A stretch of 64,000 nucleotides of DNA, taken from contig NZ_RHJS01000002.1 of NCBI RefSeq assembly GCF_003885045.1, positions 1,984,001 through 2,048,000 of the forward strand, in the 5' to 3' direction. The notes under the pieces are model-generated. The model was not told the DNA's origin. It saw only the letters and a program-made list of their open reading frames with translations, and did not search any database. Position numbers and translations under genes: made by a program. Within the stretch, counting starts at the first letter, position 1. Every line of letters starts with the position of its first letter. Source of the stretch: Schaedlerella arabinosiphila (GTDB lineage Bacteria > Bacillota > Clostridia > Lachnospirales > Lachnospiraceae). This document shows, one piece after another, positions 17,826 to 28,223 of the stretch.

Positions 17826-18143
17826 TTAACCATTCTCCTGCAGGCATCGGATGATCTCTGCAATAGAACCAAAAAACGCAGGAGTATGGAACTTTACGGT
17901 ACTCCCGGTATTCCTTTCTTCCTGAAGCATAAACTTCCCGGCAAGAACCGGTATTTCCCTGACCAGAAGCATCTCCCGCTTGTATTCCTCCAGATAAAGG
18001 ATTTCGCTATGTGGATATCTGTCTGCATGGCATTTTTCTAATACATGCGTCACTTCCATGGGAATAGCCCTGATGACTGCTCCACGGGTAATCATAATCT
18101 TTTCTAACTGCTCAATGGTAAAGGTATTTATCTTTTTGTCCAT
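17826..18143 (-). CDS. small protein of unknown function
   Basis: A 105-residue protein from ATG 18143 with AGGAG 8 bases upstream. It reads as a mixed alpha/beta protein (TIEQLEKIMITRGAVIRAIP, then EYKREMLLVREIPVLAGKFM) with no Cys-rich or membrane segments. No family is recognised. It sits 15 bp from its upstream neighbour and belongs to the long minus-strand operon. Confidence 0.7.
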   Translation of the reverse strand: MDKKINTFTIEQLEKIMITRGAVIRAIPMEVTHVLEKCHADRYPHSEILYLEEYKREMLLVREIPVLAGKFMLQEERNTGSTVKFHTPAFFGSIAEIIRCLQENG

Positions 18144-18158
18144 GTGCCACTCCTGTCC

Positions 18159-18545
18159 TTACGACCAGCAAAGGATTTTCCCCTGCAACTGTTCCACTAA
18201 TTTCATGGCGTTATCTAGGCTTTTGCTATTGACATTTTCACGCCAGTCACGTATAAGCCGCTCTAACTCGCCACTGTAACATGGGACACAGAAATCACAA
18301 CTAAAATTCGTAATTTCCTGCCCTTCATATGGAGCCAGCGGCGCTGCATCCGAAAATGATCCTAAATATACCCCGCCATAAACAGCATGCATCGCCAGTA
18401 TTACCTGACGGTTGGAATCATTCAGCTCTTCTGTCCCCTCTATCGGACGATAATTACCAGAGCCAGCCGTAAAATATTCAAACAGCGCCAGATTTAACCG
18501 GGCTTGTGCCTGTAATATCTCCATGTTTAGCTGCGTAATCCTCAT
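18159..18545 (-). CDS. protein of unknown function
   Basis: A 128-residue protein whose ATG (18545) overlaps the stop of the preceding YkgJ-type gene as ATGA, with AAAGGGGA upstream, so translation is coupled. It has an N-terminal helical part and the short Cys segment FSCDFCVPC around residue 82. No family is recognised. Coupling to a cysteine-cluster gene and its own CxxC-like motif hint at a shared metal-linked task, but that is inference only. Confidence 0.7.
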   Translation of the reverse strand: MRITQLNMEILQAQARLNLALFEYFTAGSGNYRPIEGTEELNDSNRQVILAMHAVYGGVYLGSFSDAAPLAPYEGQEITNFSCDFCVPCYSGELERLIRDWRENVNSKSLDNAMKLVEQLQGKILCWS

Positions 18546-19225
18546 TCTTTATCCCCTTTCTGCGCCTGATTCCTTAAAGCTTCTAAAAGCTTCTGGTTGT
18601 TTTCTGTGAATTGTTCCGTAAAAGGCTTGTCCAGGTCAAACTCTGAATATTTATAGCGAAGGAACTGAAGGAGCGCCCCTTTTTTCTGTTCAAGGGACAG
18701 CTTTTCCAAATGCCTTGCAATCTCCTGCGCTGATCCAATATCCGTTTTCCAGAAGTCATAATCCTGTCGCGAGCATCGCTTTTGAACCCACTTTTTGACT
18801 GACTGCTGCGGCCCGTTAAAATGATGCGGCTGCTCCATACTGAGATACGCCTCATAGCCTCCACGTTCAGCCGGCCCCACCGAAACTGGATATGTACGGC
18901 ACGCTTTTGGCTTGGCTGCATGTATGGTGCATTTATTATCCCTAAGGAAAATGCACGCATCGTCCGTACCCACCGTACCCAGCATGAAAACCATATATCC
19001 AGACTCATGCAGCAAAACCGGTACGGCATACCTTGCCAGGACGTCGTCCATACATTGGATAGCTTCCCCTCTGTCCCGCAAATATTTTGCAAGACGGAAC
19101 GCATCCAGACTTTCCAGAGGGACGCTTTCTTTTACATGGCGGCAGCACGCACCGCACTGCTGGCAGTGAAACGGGAAATGCTCTTTTGGCTCCACTGGAA
19201 CCATCTTCATCATAAATTCCTTCAT
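18542..19225 (-). CDS. YkgJ-family cysteine-cluster protein (second copy)
   Basis: A 227-residue protein with FHCQQCGACCRHV near residue 18 and the later Cys pattern CIFLRDNKCTIHAAKPKAC, as in the YkgJ family. It is only distantly similar to the copy at 16966-17697, so the two are diverged paralogues or separate acquisitions. ATG 19225 overlaps the stop of the upstream gene (ATGA), and AAAGGAG is in place. The C-terminal 60 residues are helical and charged. It probably binds a metal centre through its Cys cluster; the substrate is unknown. Confidence 0.85.
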   Translation of the reverse strand: MKEFMMKMVPVEPKEHFPFHCQQCGACCRHVKESVPLESLDAFRLAKYLRDRGEAIQCMDDVLARYAVPVLLHESGYMVFMLGTVGTDDACIFLRDNKCTIHAAKPKACRTYPVSVGPAERGGYEAYLSMEQPHHFNGPQQSVKKWVQKRCSRQDYDFWKTDIGSAQEIARHLEKLSLEQKKGALLQFLRYKYSEFDLDKPFTEQFTENNQKLLEALRNQAQKGDKE

Positions 19226-19632
19226 GATACTCCTTTCTGAGCTTCTGATACGAAATCTAAATCAGAAATCCAACTAAGCCTTTCTCCAAGTCTCCGGAAT
19301 GAATTGTGTGGATATTGATCTATGATCCCTCTATACTCGGAAAAAATATATTTTAACGATTCTTCAAGAATCTCATGTGCTGAATTTGCCGGCACATTCG
19401 TACAATATGATGCGTCTTCAACCTCTTTCCAGCCATCATCAGATCCATGCTCCGTTTCCTTTTCCCCCAGAACATATACATCAAACCGCAACAGGTTTAT
19501 GTCTTGAGGGTCATCCGGGTCATAATCCCCGCAAAGGCCTTCTCCTGCGTTGTACCAGTCTACTCGCATTATATTGTCCCTGATCGAGAGCGGTGTATCA
19601 CTGTCAAAATCCCAAATCATTGTAATTGCCAT
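19222..19632 (-). CDS. protein of unknown function
   Basis: A 136-residue acidic protein from ATG 19632, preceded by GGGAGG. Its N-terminal half is rich in Asp, Trp and Tyr (MIWDFDSDTPLSIRDNIMRV, DYDPDDPQDINLLRFDVYV), the style of small surface-mimic or antirestriction-like proteins of mobile elements, but no specific family can be named. It overlaps the second YkgJ-type gene by four bases. Confidence 0.7.
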   Translation of the reverse strand: MAITMIWDFDSDTPLSIRDNIMRVDWYNAGEGLCGDYDPDDPQDINLLRFDVYVLGEKETEHGSDDGWKEVEDASYCTNVPANSAHEILEESLKYIFSEYRGIIDQYPHNSFRRLGERLSWISDLDFVSEAQKGVS

Positions 19633-19644
19633 TATTACGCCTCC

Positions 19645-19860
19645 CTAATTCCATGTGTCACGGCACGGTACAAACGTAAACTGGATATCCTCTGAAACCG
19701 GCATATCTGGCTCGCCGTCAAATTCATTGTTGTATTTTGTGCAGATATGCGGTTTCCGGTCTTTACGCGGATCAACGTCCACATAAAGGTTTCCTCCTGC
19801 CTCATATACCGGACGGCTCCAGCTGTCGCGCCCCTTGTAATTTAATGTCAATTTTTCCAT
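19645..19860 (-). CDS. small protein of unknown function (71 residues)
   Basis: From ATG 19860, with AAAGGA 7 bases upstream; the longer frame to 19890 lacks a ribosome site. The product is polar and beta-rich (LTLNYKGRDSWSRPVYEAGG, NLYVDVDPRKDRK), with a Cys at IC and another at PC near the end. It is one of the many small soluble proteins of this operon. No family is recognised. Confidence 0.65.
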   Translation of the reverse strand: MEKLTLNYKGRDSWSRPVYEAGGNLYVDVDPRKDRKPHICTKYNNEFDGEPDMPVSEDIQFTFVPCRDTWN

Positions 19861-19907
19861 CTTCAAATCCTTTCTGTGCCGTGGCGGCACCTATACCCAT
19901 TTTTTCC

Positions 19908-20237
19908 TTACATCCTTCTTGTACGGCTCTTATCAAACTCAATCCTGGCAAACCCTGCCGGTTCGCAGAAAAAGAAGTCACTGTTTCCCAGTGGGCCAAA
20001 AACTTCCACAACATCGGATACAGAAAGAGACCGTCCGCAGTATCCTTTCGGATGCGCCATATTGAAAATACAGAAAATATCTTCCAGCGTTTTGGCATCC
20101 ACTTCACCATGATATACAGCTTCATATGCCTCCGCCGGAACCCGGCTGCCGCTGGCCGCTTTTATGGACTGCAAATCCTGGAAAAGCAACCGGGCATTCT
20201 TCTCCTCCAACGCAATCTGGTACAAAACCACTCTCAC
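19908..20237 (-). CDS. YodL-domain protein
   Basis: A 109-residue protein resembling the YodL domain found in Firmicutes mobile elements. It has an N-terminal strand RVVLYQIAL, the middle segment YEAVYHGEVDAKTLEDIFCI, then GRSLSVSDVVEVF and a final FFFCEPAGFARIEF. The start is taken as GTG 20237, which overlaps the stop of the preceding gene as GTGA and has AAGGCGG in front; an upstream GTG at 20261 has a ribosome site too close to use. YodL-type domains often occur within large polyvalent or LPD-carrying element proteins. The function is unknown. Confidence 0.75.
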   Translation of the reverse strand: MRVVLYQIALEEKNARLLFQDLQSIKAASGSRVPAEAYEAVYHGEVDAKTLEDIFCIFNMAHPKGYCGRSLSVSDVVEVFGPLGNSDFFFCEPAGFARIEFDKSRTRRM

Positions 20238-20662
20238 AGGGAACCACCGCCTTCCCGGCACAGCCCCTCCGTTGTCAGCAACTGCAGACGGTAAACCGGC
20301 ATACAGCGTGCGTCCTCCGGAAAGACATTGTATTTATCGGGAATGATCACACGCAGCACGGTCCTCCCGGTTTCCTCATACTCATTCAGCCGGATATTGC
20401 AATCCTCATAAATGCCGGAGACCAGGTCACCGTCATGGAACCGTTCGCCGGCCTGGACACGAAGCCCTAATGTATTGAGGATCCGGCCGATTTCTTCTGG
20501 CGGCAGGAAAAGCACCATCTGGAAATCCATGTGGTGATACTTTTCCATGCCATGCGTATGGGCATTGCAGGTGTTTTCCAGAAACCCCGTTTCTATCTTA
20601 TTACACTTATCGCATACCACGCCGTTGGCGCAGCAATGAATGATCCAATCAATTTTTGCCAT
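20234..20662 (-). CDS. protein of unknown function with Cys/His motifs
   Basis: A 142-residue protein from ATG 20662, with GGAGG in place. Near the N-terminus it has CCANGVVCDKCNKIETGF and HTHGMEKYHH, a Cys/His-rich stretch that could bind zinc. The rest is soluble alpha/beta sequence. It overlaps both neighbours (14 bp with the upstream gene, 4 bp with the YodL gene), so translation is coupled. No family is recognised. Confidence 0.7.
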   Translation of the reverse strand: MAKIDWIIHCCANGVVCDKCNKIETGFLENTCNAHTHGMEKYHHMDFQMVLFLPPEEIGRILNTLGLRVQAGERFHDGDLVSGIYEDCNIRLNEYEETGRTVLRVIIPDKYNVFPEDARCMPVYRLQLLTTEGLCREGGGSL

Positions 20663-21071
20663 CTTCAGCCACCTCCTCGTTGTAAAGATAATCCCGCATA
20701 GCTTTCATTGCCTGCAGCAGATCGGTATGGAACGTATTCCAGTCATCTATGAAAATCTCCATGTCCCCATAGTCCTCAAACATTACCGCATCATCTACGC
20801 AGAACAGCTCATAGCCTACTTTATCCGCATCATTATAGGGAAGGCTCAAAATTCCCTCCTTCACCAGAACCAAAAAGGTTCCAAGGTGTTTGCCGTCAGA
20901 AATCGGATAGCTCCAGCAAAGCTCGTTTCCGTACTTCTCACGATATTCCTCGCAAAAATCCATCAATGCGGAATGAGTAGGGCCGTTTTCATTGAAGTAT
21001 GCCATCAACTCCTGACGGCTCTTCAATTTTCCTATGTCCAGCTCTGCGCCGTTTATTTTAATCCTCTTCAT
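20649..21071 (-). CDS. protein of unknown function
   Basis: A 140-residue acidic protein from ATG 21071, with AAAGGGA upstream; the frame extends to 21305, but that part overlaps the gene upstream and has no ribosome site. It begins with a short strand-like segment (MKRIKINGAELDIGKLKSR) and is rich in Glu, Asp and Tyr. The gene overlaps both neighbours by about 14 bp. No family is recognised. Confidence 0.7.
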   Translation of the reverse strand: MKRIKINGAELDIGKLKSRQELMAYFNENGPTHSALMDFCEEYREKYGNELCWSYPISDGKHLGTFLVLVKEGILSLPYNDADKVGYELFCVDDAVMFEDYGDMEIFIDDWNTFHTDLLQAMKAMRDYLYNEEVAEDGKN

Positions 21072-21756
21072 TTGAATCCCTTTCTGCCATATATGGCCTG
21101 TAATAAATAGTGTCATCCTTGTCAGAGTGGTATGCTCCGATGCAAACCTCGTGGCAGGGGCTGCGTTCCGGATTGTATTCTGCAAAGCAGATTGGCCCGT
21201 CAAAATTGTGTAAATCTGTATCCCAGTAGATATTGATAGCCGGGAAGCTGTCACCCCCATAGGCAACCGCCCTAAGCCTGGAACCATCCGGCAGGGGCAA
21301 TACAATCGTAGGAAGCTCTGTTAAGGCAGCTGACTGCTCCTCTGACAGAGAAAACCGTTCCTCATACGACTGCGTATACCGTTTCTGTGCCTTGTCCAGC
21401 TCATCCCTCAATGTGGCAAAAATCTGCTGTACCTGTTCGCCTGTAAAGGCATACACTGCAGGGTTGGAGCAGTTTCCAAGCAGACGCACCATTTTGATGA
21501 TTTTGTTCACCCGCGTCTGCGCCACACTGCGAAACTGGCTGGCTTTTGATTCCTTTTCACCGTCATTCGCTTTATTTTTTCCTGGAGGCGAATCCGTAGA
21601 CAAGGAAAAACCACAGTGACAGTATCCGGTCAATTCGGATAAATAATCGCTTATTTCTTCCTCATCTGTCAATTCAACCGGAATATCAACCTCTTTCGGC
21701 AGTAACTCCAATTCCTCCTCATTATCAACATCCCAAAGAATGTCGGTAGCCTTCAT
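21058..21756 (-). CDS. protein of unknown function
   Basis: A 232-residue acidic protein. The N-terminal 50 residues (ATDILWDVDNEEELELLPKE, then a Cys-containing YCHCGFSL) look like a module seen in other short element proteins. A helical middle follows (LLGNCSNPAVYAFTGEQVQQ, then IFATLRDELDKAQKRY), and the C-terminal part is beta-rich. It overlaps the upstream gene by 4 bp (ATGA at 21753-21756). I recognise the style as that of Lachnospiraceae integrative elements but no function. Confidence 0.7.
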   Translation of the reverse strand: MKATDILWDVDNEEELELLPKEVDIPVELTDEEEISDYLSELTGYCHCGFSLSTDSPPGKNKANDGEKESKASQFRSVAQTRVNKIIKMVRLLGNCSNPAVYAFTGEQVQQIFATLRDELDKAQKRYTQSYEERFSLSEEQSAALTELPTIVLPLPDGSRLRAVAYGGDSFPAINIYWDTDLHNFDGPICFAEYNPERSPCHEVCIGAYHSDKDDTIYYRPYMAERDSNEED

Positions 21757-22499
21757 GCGGGAACACCTCCGTTCTGTATACGCGCTATTTCAAACGCACA
21801 CTTCGAAAAAAATTCCCGATTATTCTCCAGATATTTCTGCGCCGTTTTCTCGGTCTTAAACTTGCGAATAGACTGAGAGTGCGGGTCTTCATTCTTTGAA
21901 AACCAAATTCTCTGACTGCTGCGCTTAGCAAAGTATCCTTGTTCCGCACGCAGCACATAGAATTCCGGCAATAAGCTAAAATCCGTTGGCTGTCCCTTAC
22001 GCCGCATGGGCGGATGGGTTACATGGCGGTCATCCCAGAAGGACACGGAAATACTGCGGCCTTCCAGTTCCTTCAGCTTTTCCATCAACTCCTCTGTCGT
22101 GTAAACCGAATGCTTCTGCCAATAGGAATCGCTGTAATCAATCACAACCACCGTATTGCCATATTCCTTGTACTCCTCCACCGTATGGGCGAATCTCATG
22201 CCGGCAAGAATCCAGCGGCCAAACTCACCCTCCTCAAAGGAACGGTTTCGGCTTTTCCTGGTTCCTCCACGGTTATTCATACTGGCAGCTTCATAGACTT
22301 CTGCAATATGCTGCATCTCTTCTGCAGTGAAGATCTGGCTGTCACGGCGGGTGTAATTCAGAACAGACCAATGCTTTTCCGGAATCTCCCGTCCACGGCT
22401 GTCAAAATCAAAGCAGTTAGACGATCCATGATTGACAACCGGGATATACCTGTCATCCACACGGATAAATGCTTTATCATAAAAAATCTCACTGCTCAT
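21753..22499 (-). CDS. protein of unknown function
   Basis: A 248-residue protein starting at ATG 22499, which overlaps the stop of the small gene upstream (ATGA). It is a soluble alpha/beta protein with recognisable segments HWSVLNYTRRDSQIFTAEE, NTVVVIDYSDSYW and a C-terminal basic helix region (IRKFKTEKTAQKYLENNREF). No catalytic motif or family is recognised. It is one of the coupled chain of genes in the long operon. Confidence 0.7.
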   Translation of the reverse strand: MSSEIFYDKAFIRVDDRYIPVVNHGSSNCFDFDSRGREIPEKHWSVLNYTRRDSQIFTAEEMQHIAEVYEAASMNNRGGTRKSRNRSFEEGEFGRWILAGMRFAHTVEEYKEYGNTVVVIDYSDSYWQKHSVYTTEELMEKLKELEGRSISVSFWDDRHVTHPPMRRKGQPTDFSLLPEFYVLRAEQGYFAKRSSQRIWFSKNEDPHSQSIRKFKTEKTAQKYLENNREFFSKCAFEIARIQNGGVPA

Positions 22500-22693
22500 A
22501 CCGCACTCACCTCCATCCCTGAAGACATATGCAGTAAATACTTTGTATTCCGCGTTTCAAAGCACACCTCAGACGGGGACATTTTCTCCATACTCAGTAC
22601 AGTGCTTGTCCTGCGGATGCCTTCTTCCTCATGGATAAACGCCGATTCACCAACCGTAATCGGATAAACCAGGCTTCCGGTAATCTCCAGCAT
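22496..22693 (-). CDS. small protein of unknown function (65 residues)
   Basis: I take ATG 22693 as start, with AAGGAT 12 bases upstream. A stronger AAAGGAGG lies 25 bases upstream but has no start codon at normal distance, so the true start is uncertain. The product begins MLEITGSLVYPITV and contains SPSEVCFETRNTKYLLHMSS. Its stop overlaps the next start as ATGA, which supports a real gene. No family is recognised. Confidence 0.6.
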   Translation of the reverse strand: MLEITGSLVYPITVGESAFIHEEEGIRRTSTVLSMEKMSPSEVCFETRNTKYLLHMSSGMEVSAV

Positions 22694-22724
22694 CTTTTTT
22701 GTGTTATCCTTACCTTTGCCTCCT

Positions 22725-23195
22725 TTATATAAATCTGATTTCCAATGCGACAATTTCGCCATTCTGCTCCTGGGCATATACACCATAGCCGCCGTCCCCA
22801 TATCCAGATGAACTGCAAAACCCATCTGCGGTAATCCAGGCGTCGCCATGACAGACCATATCGCAAAAAGCGCTCCAGGCGTTATCATCGTAGTCGGGTT
22901 TGTTGTGGAAGAATCCGGCCAGACCGGCATCAACGCCAATACTGCCGATTTCTTTCATTGTCTTCTGGTTTGGTATCCTGCCGTCAAGATAAATACCGAT
23001 AATGCCAACCACTTTGTACGCGTATGGCTTGCCATTGCAATCCCCTTTCGCCGTGTGATACCAAACCATGCAGGTATATTCGCCTTCTTTGATTTTCATA
23101 TCATTCATCCGGCACCATACATCCCTGCTATAGCAAGGATCCGTAATATCCACACTGCCATGAAAATTTTTGACGCCTATTTTCTTACGTCGCAT
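22725..23195 (-). CDS. DUF4241-like protein
   Basis: A 156-residue protein from ATG 23195 (AAAGGAG then AAGGGG upstream). The segments VDITDPCYSRDVWC, GYGDGGYGVYAQE and GLAGFF resemble the DUF4241-type fold, which contains the TDPCY motif. The function of that family is not known. The gene overlaps the end of the zinc-ribbon gene upstream by 11 bp, so both are translated together. The start choice rejects a long N-terminal extension that would overlap the preceding gene completely. Confidence 0.7.
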   Translation of the reverse strand: MRRKKIGVKNFHGSVDITDPCYSRDVWCRMNDMKIKEGEYTCMVWYHTAKGDCNGKPYAYKVVGIIGIYLDGRIPNQKTMKEIGSIGVDAGLAGFFHNKPDYDDNAWSAFCDMVCHGDAWITADGFCSSSGYGDGGYGVYAQEQNGEIVALEIRFI

Positions 23196-23433
23196 CCCCT
23201 TCTCCTTTCTGCCCATCAGTGGGTACCCGGAACATGCTTCCCGCTGCATAAAACTCGCAGTTTGCGCAACTCCAAATATCATCCTCATCCGGATAATGGG
23301 TAACTTCCACACACTCATCCATGGATTCCATATAACTGCCATTGCAGTCAATCTTCCAATCCTGAGTGACATGGGCCGTAACCTCAAAGCATTCTGCGCC
23401 ACATACCGGGCAGCGATATTTTATGTTTTCCAT
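23185..23433 (-). CDS. zinc-ribbon protein
   Basis: An 82-residue protein from ATG 23433. It has two Cys pairs, CPVCGAEC near residue 8 and CANC near residue 60, consistent with one zinc ribbon split by an acidic, beta-rich insert (HYPDEDDIW). It is the first gene after the ligA terminator, so it either depends on read-through or has its own promoter, which I cannot see clearly. The function is unknown. Confidence 0.7.
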   Translation of the reverse strand: MENIKYRCPVCGAECFEVTAHVTQDWKIDCNGSYMESMDECVEVTHYPDEDDIWSCANCEFYAAGSMFRVPTDGQKGEGDAT

Positions 23434-23448
23434 ATTTTGATCCCTTCC

Positions 23449-23474
23449 AAAAAACGGAGCAGTCTCCTGCTCCG
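23449..23474 (-). terminator. Rho-independent terminator after ligA
   Basis: CGGAGCAG (23455-23462) pairs perfectly with CTGCTCCG (23467-23474) around a 4-nt loop, and on the minus strand six T residues follow. It lies between ligA and the zinc-ribbon gene and would lower expression of the downstream part of the operon unless it is read through. Confidence 0.85.
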
Positions 23475-23491
23475 CCACTGTTATTCCGGCA

Positions 23492-25483
<1,992 letters not shown>

Positions 25484-25494
25484 TTATCTGCCGT

Positions 25495-25803
25495 CTATTC
25501 ATCCGGCCACTCCACTTTTGCTTTGACTTCCTTGCATATCCCTGACTGGAACACCCAGCGCCACTGGCTGCCGTCTTCGCCAAGCATCCAGATATAGCTG
25601 CCGTCCTGCACATAAGGCGCAATCGACTGAAACAGCTCAAAATCACTGCCGAGCTTCTCACCTGTAAATTCCAGTTCCGAAATGTTCCCATCCGAATCCA
25701 ACTGAAAATCGTATGGCTGCCCTTTTGTCATGGCAAAAATAAGCCCTGTATGCTCTGCCGGCACAAAAAATTTGCTGCCTTTCATTTCCATGCAATAACC
25801 CAT
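25495..25803 (-). CDS. small protein of unknown function
   Basis: A 102-residue protein from ATG 25803, with AAAGGAG 8 bases upstream; the longer frame to 25890 overlaps the upstream gene and is not supported. It is acidic and rich in aromatic residues (DFELFQSIAPYVQDGSYIWM, LGEDGSQWRWVF). It sits 2 bp from the upstream stop and 32 bp ahead of ligA. No family is recognised. Confidence 0.65.
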   Translation of the reverse strand: MGYCMEMKGSKFFVPAEHTGLIFAMTKGQPYDFQLDSDGNISELEFTGEKLGSDFELFQSIAPYVQDGSYIWMLGEDGSQWRWVFQSGICKEVKAKVEWPDE

Positions 25804-25805
25804 TT

Positions 25806-26360
25806 TTAAATCTCCTTTTCTTTTTGAATTTCTTCTGGAGTGCAGATATGGAAACTGGAGAACCGGCCGCAATGTGGGCATCGTGTCCAACCATCCATAT
25901 AAATTGCCTTATCCAGCTGTGTTTCTGTAATCTGTCCTGCTTTCTGGCAGCAAGAGGTTTTAATCCAGACCAGCCTGGCTGTTTCAAACACTTCTGGCCG
26001 GTGCTGGCGATTGAACGTGATATAACCTGCCCATGCCGGATCATCGAATATCCTGGCAGCATGCAGCCGCAATGCATATTCCTCAATCTCGTCATCGCTG
26101 CGAAGCCAGGGACATTCCGCTTTGCTCCATTGCCGAAGCTGCCGCTGGATTTCCTGTTCCCCATGCTGTTCAATCAGGGCGTTTATCAGGGATTTCCATT
26201 TTGAAATCTCCAGATCGCCCAGATCCGTCATTGCGCCATACCGGTACCGGAATTTCTTGTCACGGCCAGTACCGGAAACATGAATGGAACGGCCAGTCCC
26301 ATAATGGACACGCAAATTTGCAAAGGTAATATCTTCTCCACTCTTTCCTGATAATTCCAT
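25806..26360 (-). CDS. protein with C-terminal zinc-ribbon-like motif
   Basis: A 184-residue protein from ATG 26360 (GAAAGGAG upstream). The N-terminal 60 residues are basic and beta-rich (RVHYGTGRSIHVSGTGRDKK), the middle is helical, and the C-terminal part has CCQ, CPHCGRFSSFHIC, which could form a zinc ribbon. No family is recognised. It lies between the ART-HD gene group and ligA in the same operon. Confidence 0.7.
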   Translation of the reverse strand: MELSGKSGEDITFANLRVHYGTGRSIHVSGTGRDKKFRYRYGAMTDLGDLEISKWKSLINALIEQHGEQEIQRQLRQWSKAECPWLRSDDEIEEYALRLHAARIFDDPAWAGYITFNRQHRPEVFETARLVWIKTSCCQKAGQITETQLDKAIYMDGWTRCPHCGRFSSFHICTPEEIQKEKEI

Positions 26361-26371
26361 AACTGCTCCTT

Positions 26372-26788
26372 TCAGACCGGCAAAAACTTGCTTTCCTCCG
26401 GGAACACCTGGTGGAATAGCTCCAGATAGCGTCCGAGGCCTACCGAAGTTAATGGTTCTTTCATTGATGTTTCACTCCAGCAGATCATCTCCTCTTCCGG
26501 AATACTATACGGTCCCGGAATAAACCTGTTGCCATCGTAATGTGGACAATGAGGCTTAATAATCTGCTCCATGTCCGCTTTCGTTGTAGCCGCCATTATG
26601 TATCTGCATTTCTTTTCCGCAATTACACATAAGAGGCCGGGCATATAGCCAAGCATCTCATAATGGTGCAGATAATCTTGCACCTGCCTCATCGCGTCAA
26701 AACGCAGATTCCTGACTGAATCAGTCATATCCGCCACAATCAGTTCCGCAAAATACGGCAGCATAACAATTGTAAATTCATCCTTCAT
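26372..26788 (-). CDS. protein of unknown function
   Basis: A 138-residue protein from ATG 26788; its AAAGGAG site and first codons lie inside the end of the ART-HD gene (11-bp overlap), so translation of the two is coupled and they may act as a pair, for example enzyme and antidote or modulator. It is a soluble alpha/beta protein with a Cys-His stretch (KPHCPHYDGNRF) and no known motif. The role is unknown. Confidence 0.7.
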   Translation of the reverse strand: MKDEFTIVMLPYFAELIVADMTDSVRNLRFDAMRQVQDYLHHYEMLGYMPGLLCVIAEKKCRYIMAATTKADMEQIIKPHCPHYDGNRFIPGPYSIPEEEMICWSETSMKEPLTSVGLGRYLELFHQVFPEESKFLPV

Positions 26789-28223
26789 GGATTCCCTCTC
26801 CTTTCCGATTTGTCAGTGCAGATACGCTTTCCTCCCAGCCTGACGTGCAGAGCTTCTCCAGAAGCGGTTCCTCAAGCAGATATCCTGCTATCAGCGGAAG
26901 ACAGCGCCCATACTTGGTCCTCAGCATACGGTAATCCAACCCGTTAAAGCGCACCCTGTCCAGGCCGTCCATATCTTTGGCAATGGCATAAAGCCTGCAC
27001 GTGCGCTTTTTATCAGCATCTGAAAAGCCGGATATGCTCTGTATTGCCTGAATCCCGGTTTCATCATCCCGGCAGTGGTATGCAATCAGCAGTTCCGCCA
27101 TGCGGTATTCCTTCCGGGACAGATAAATTCCGCCAAGCCAGATGGCTTTATTCCGGAGCCACTGGACTGATTTGTCTCCATGGAACTCGTCCTCACCCTC
27201 CGAATCACGCCCGATGTCATGGAACAGGCTGAAATAGATCAATATCCCTTTATCCGTTTCTGTCAGTTCTTCACCGGAATTATAAAAATAAAGCAGTGAG
27301 AGCAGCAAAACGCGGAAAATGTGCTTCAGCCCATGATACTGAAACGGGCTTTCGATGGGATAACCCAGTTTTTTGGCTGCACTGCTGTACCGCATGAAAT
27401 CAGCCGTTGCCGGCATTAGCATTGCGGGAACATAATCTTGGGTAGCAGGAATCATATCTTCTGCAAAAAATTCAGTTATGCTCCCAGGCCTTACAATGAT
27501 TTCATTCTCATTGCGGAAAGTTGGCAGATAAGCTACAACCTGTTCCGGCCACACACGGGCAACCAGCAGCTTTGTGCCACGCCCGCTGCGATTTGCAAAC
27601 CAGAGCGCGTTAATTGGATTCGTGGTCCATGATATTGCCTTTTCCGGCGGCTGTGATAATTCCCCCATTCCCCGGTAAACCGTAATCCTGCCATCCGTTT
27701 CTGTCTGTGGCAGTTCGGGAGCCGGAGCATAAGAAAAAACATACTCCAAAACATCATCGCGCCACAGCCCGTTGGCATAATCAATCCGAATATGGATAGA
27801 CAGCCACACATGAAAAACCTCATCTGTGTCAATATCCCGATACCGTTTCTGAAAATCAAAAATCTGCATTGGAACCGGGACATCACGGGAGTAAAACCCA
27901 CGCCAGTCTTTCTTGGCAAGAAGCCTGCTTCCACTGCCCTCTGAAAAGTTCATCATTGCAATCTTGAGCAATATGTCCAGATAAGAACGCTGCAGGTAAA
28001 TCTCAAAATAACGGCCATTCTCATAATCAGCATAAAAAGCATTCTGCAGCCTCCGCGCCGGATCACAGACAACCTTTTCAATAGAAAGGCCAGCCTGTTT
28101 CATATGTGCGGAAAGCTCCTCATAGGTCAGTCCATCACAAGACATAGACTGGAGCAGCTCTGGAGTCAATGCCTCAAACCGAGTCATACAGCCCCGTATT
28201 TCTTTTAAAAGTTCATTGCTCAT
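26778..28223 (-). CDS. ADP-ribosyltransferase-like / HD-domain fusion
   Basis: A 481-residue protein with two parts. Residues about 175-255 carry the pattern of R-S-E class ADP-ribosyltransferases: VYRG (Arg 184), SWT (Ser 198) and an E-x-E, ENE at 239-241, in the right order and spacing. Residues about 295-425 have an HD-domain pattern: H297/H301, HD at 335-336, H348, H383 and the acidic DMDG at 417-420, so a metal-dependent phosphohydrolase is likely. The first 170 residues are not recognised. ATG 28223 overlaps the upstream stop (ATGA). It may modify a protein or nucleic acid by ADP-ribose and cleave a nucleotide; both activities are inferred. Confidence 0.7.
   Translation of the reverse strand: MSNELLKEIRGCMTRFEALTPELLQSMSCDGLTYEELSAHMKQAGLSIEKVVCDPARRLQNAFYADYENGRYFEIYLQRSYLDILLKIAMMNFSEGSGSRLLAKKDWRGFYSRDVPVPMQIFDFQKRYRDIDTDEVFHVWLSIHIRIDYANGLWRDDVLEYVFSYAPAPELPQTETDGRITVYRGMGELSQPPEKAISWTTNPINALWFANRSGRGTKLLVARVWPEQVVAYLPTFRNENEIIVRPGSITEFFAEDMIPATQDYVPAMLMPATADFMRYSSAAKKLGYPIESPFQYHGLKHIFRVLLLSLLYFYNSGEELTETDKGILIYFSLFHDIGRDSEGEDEFHGDKSVQWLRNKAIWLGGIYLSRKEYRMAELLIAYHCRDDETGIQAIQSISGFSDADKKRTCRLYAIAKDMDGLDRVRFNGLDYRMLRTKYGRCLPLIAGYLLEEPLLEKLCTSGWEESVSALTNRKGEGIHEG

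Noticed and set aside
22594..22866. Alternative minus-strand frame of 90 codons
   Set aside because: It lies in another frame of the DUF4241-like gene and the coupled small gene, with Trp/Arg-rich composition typical of shadows.
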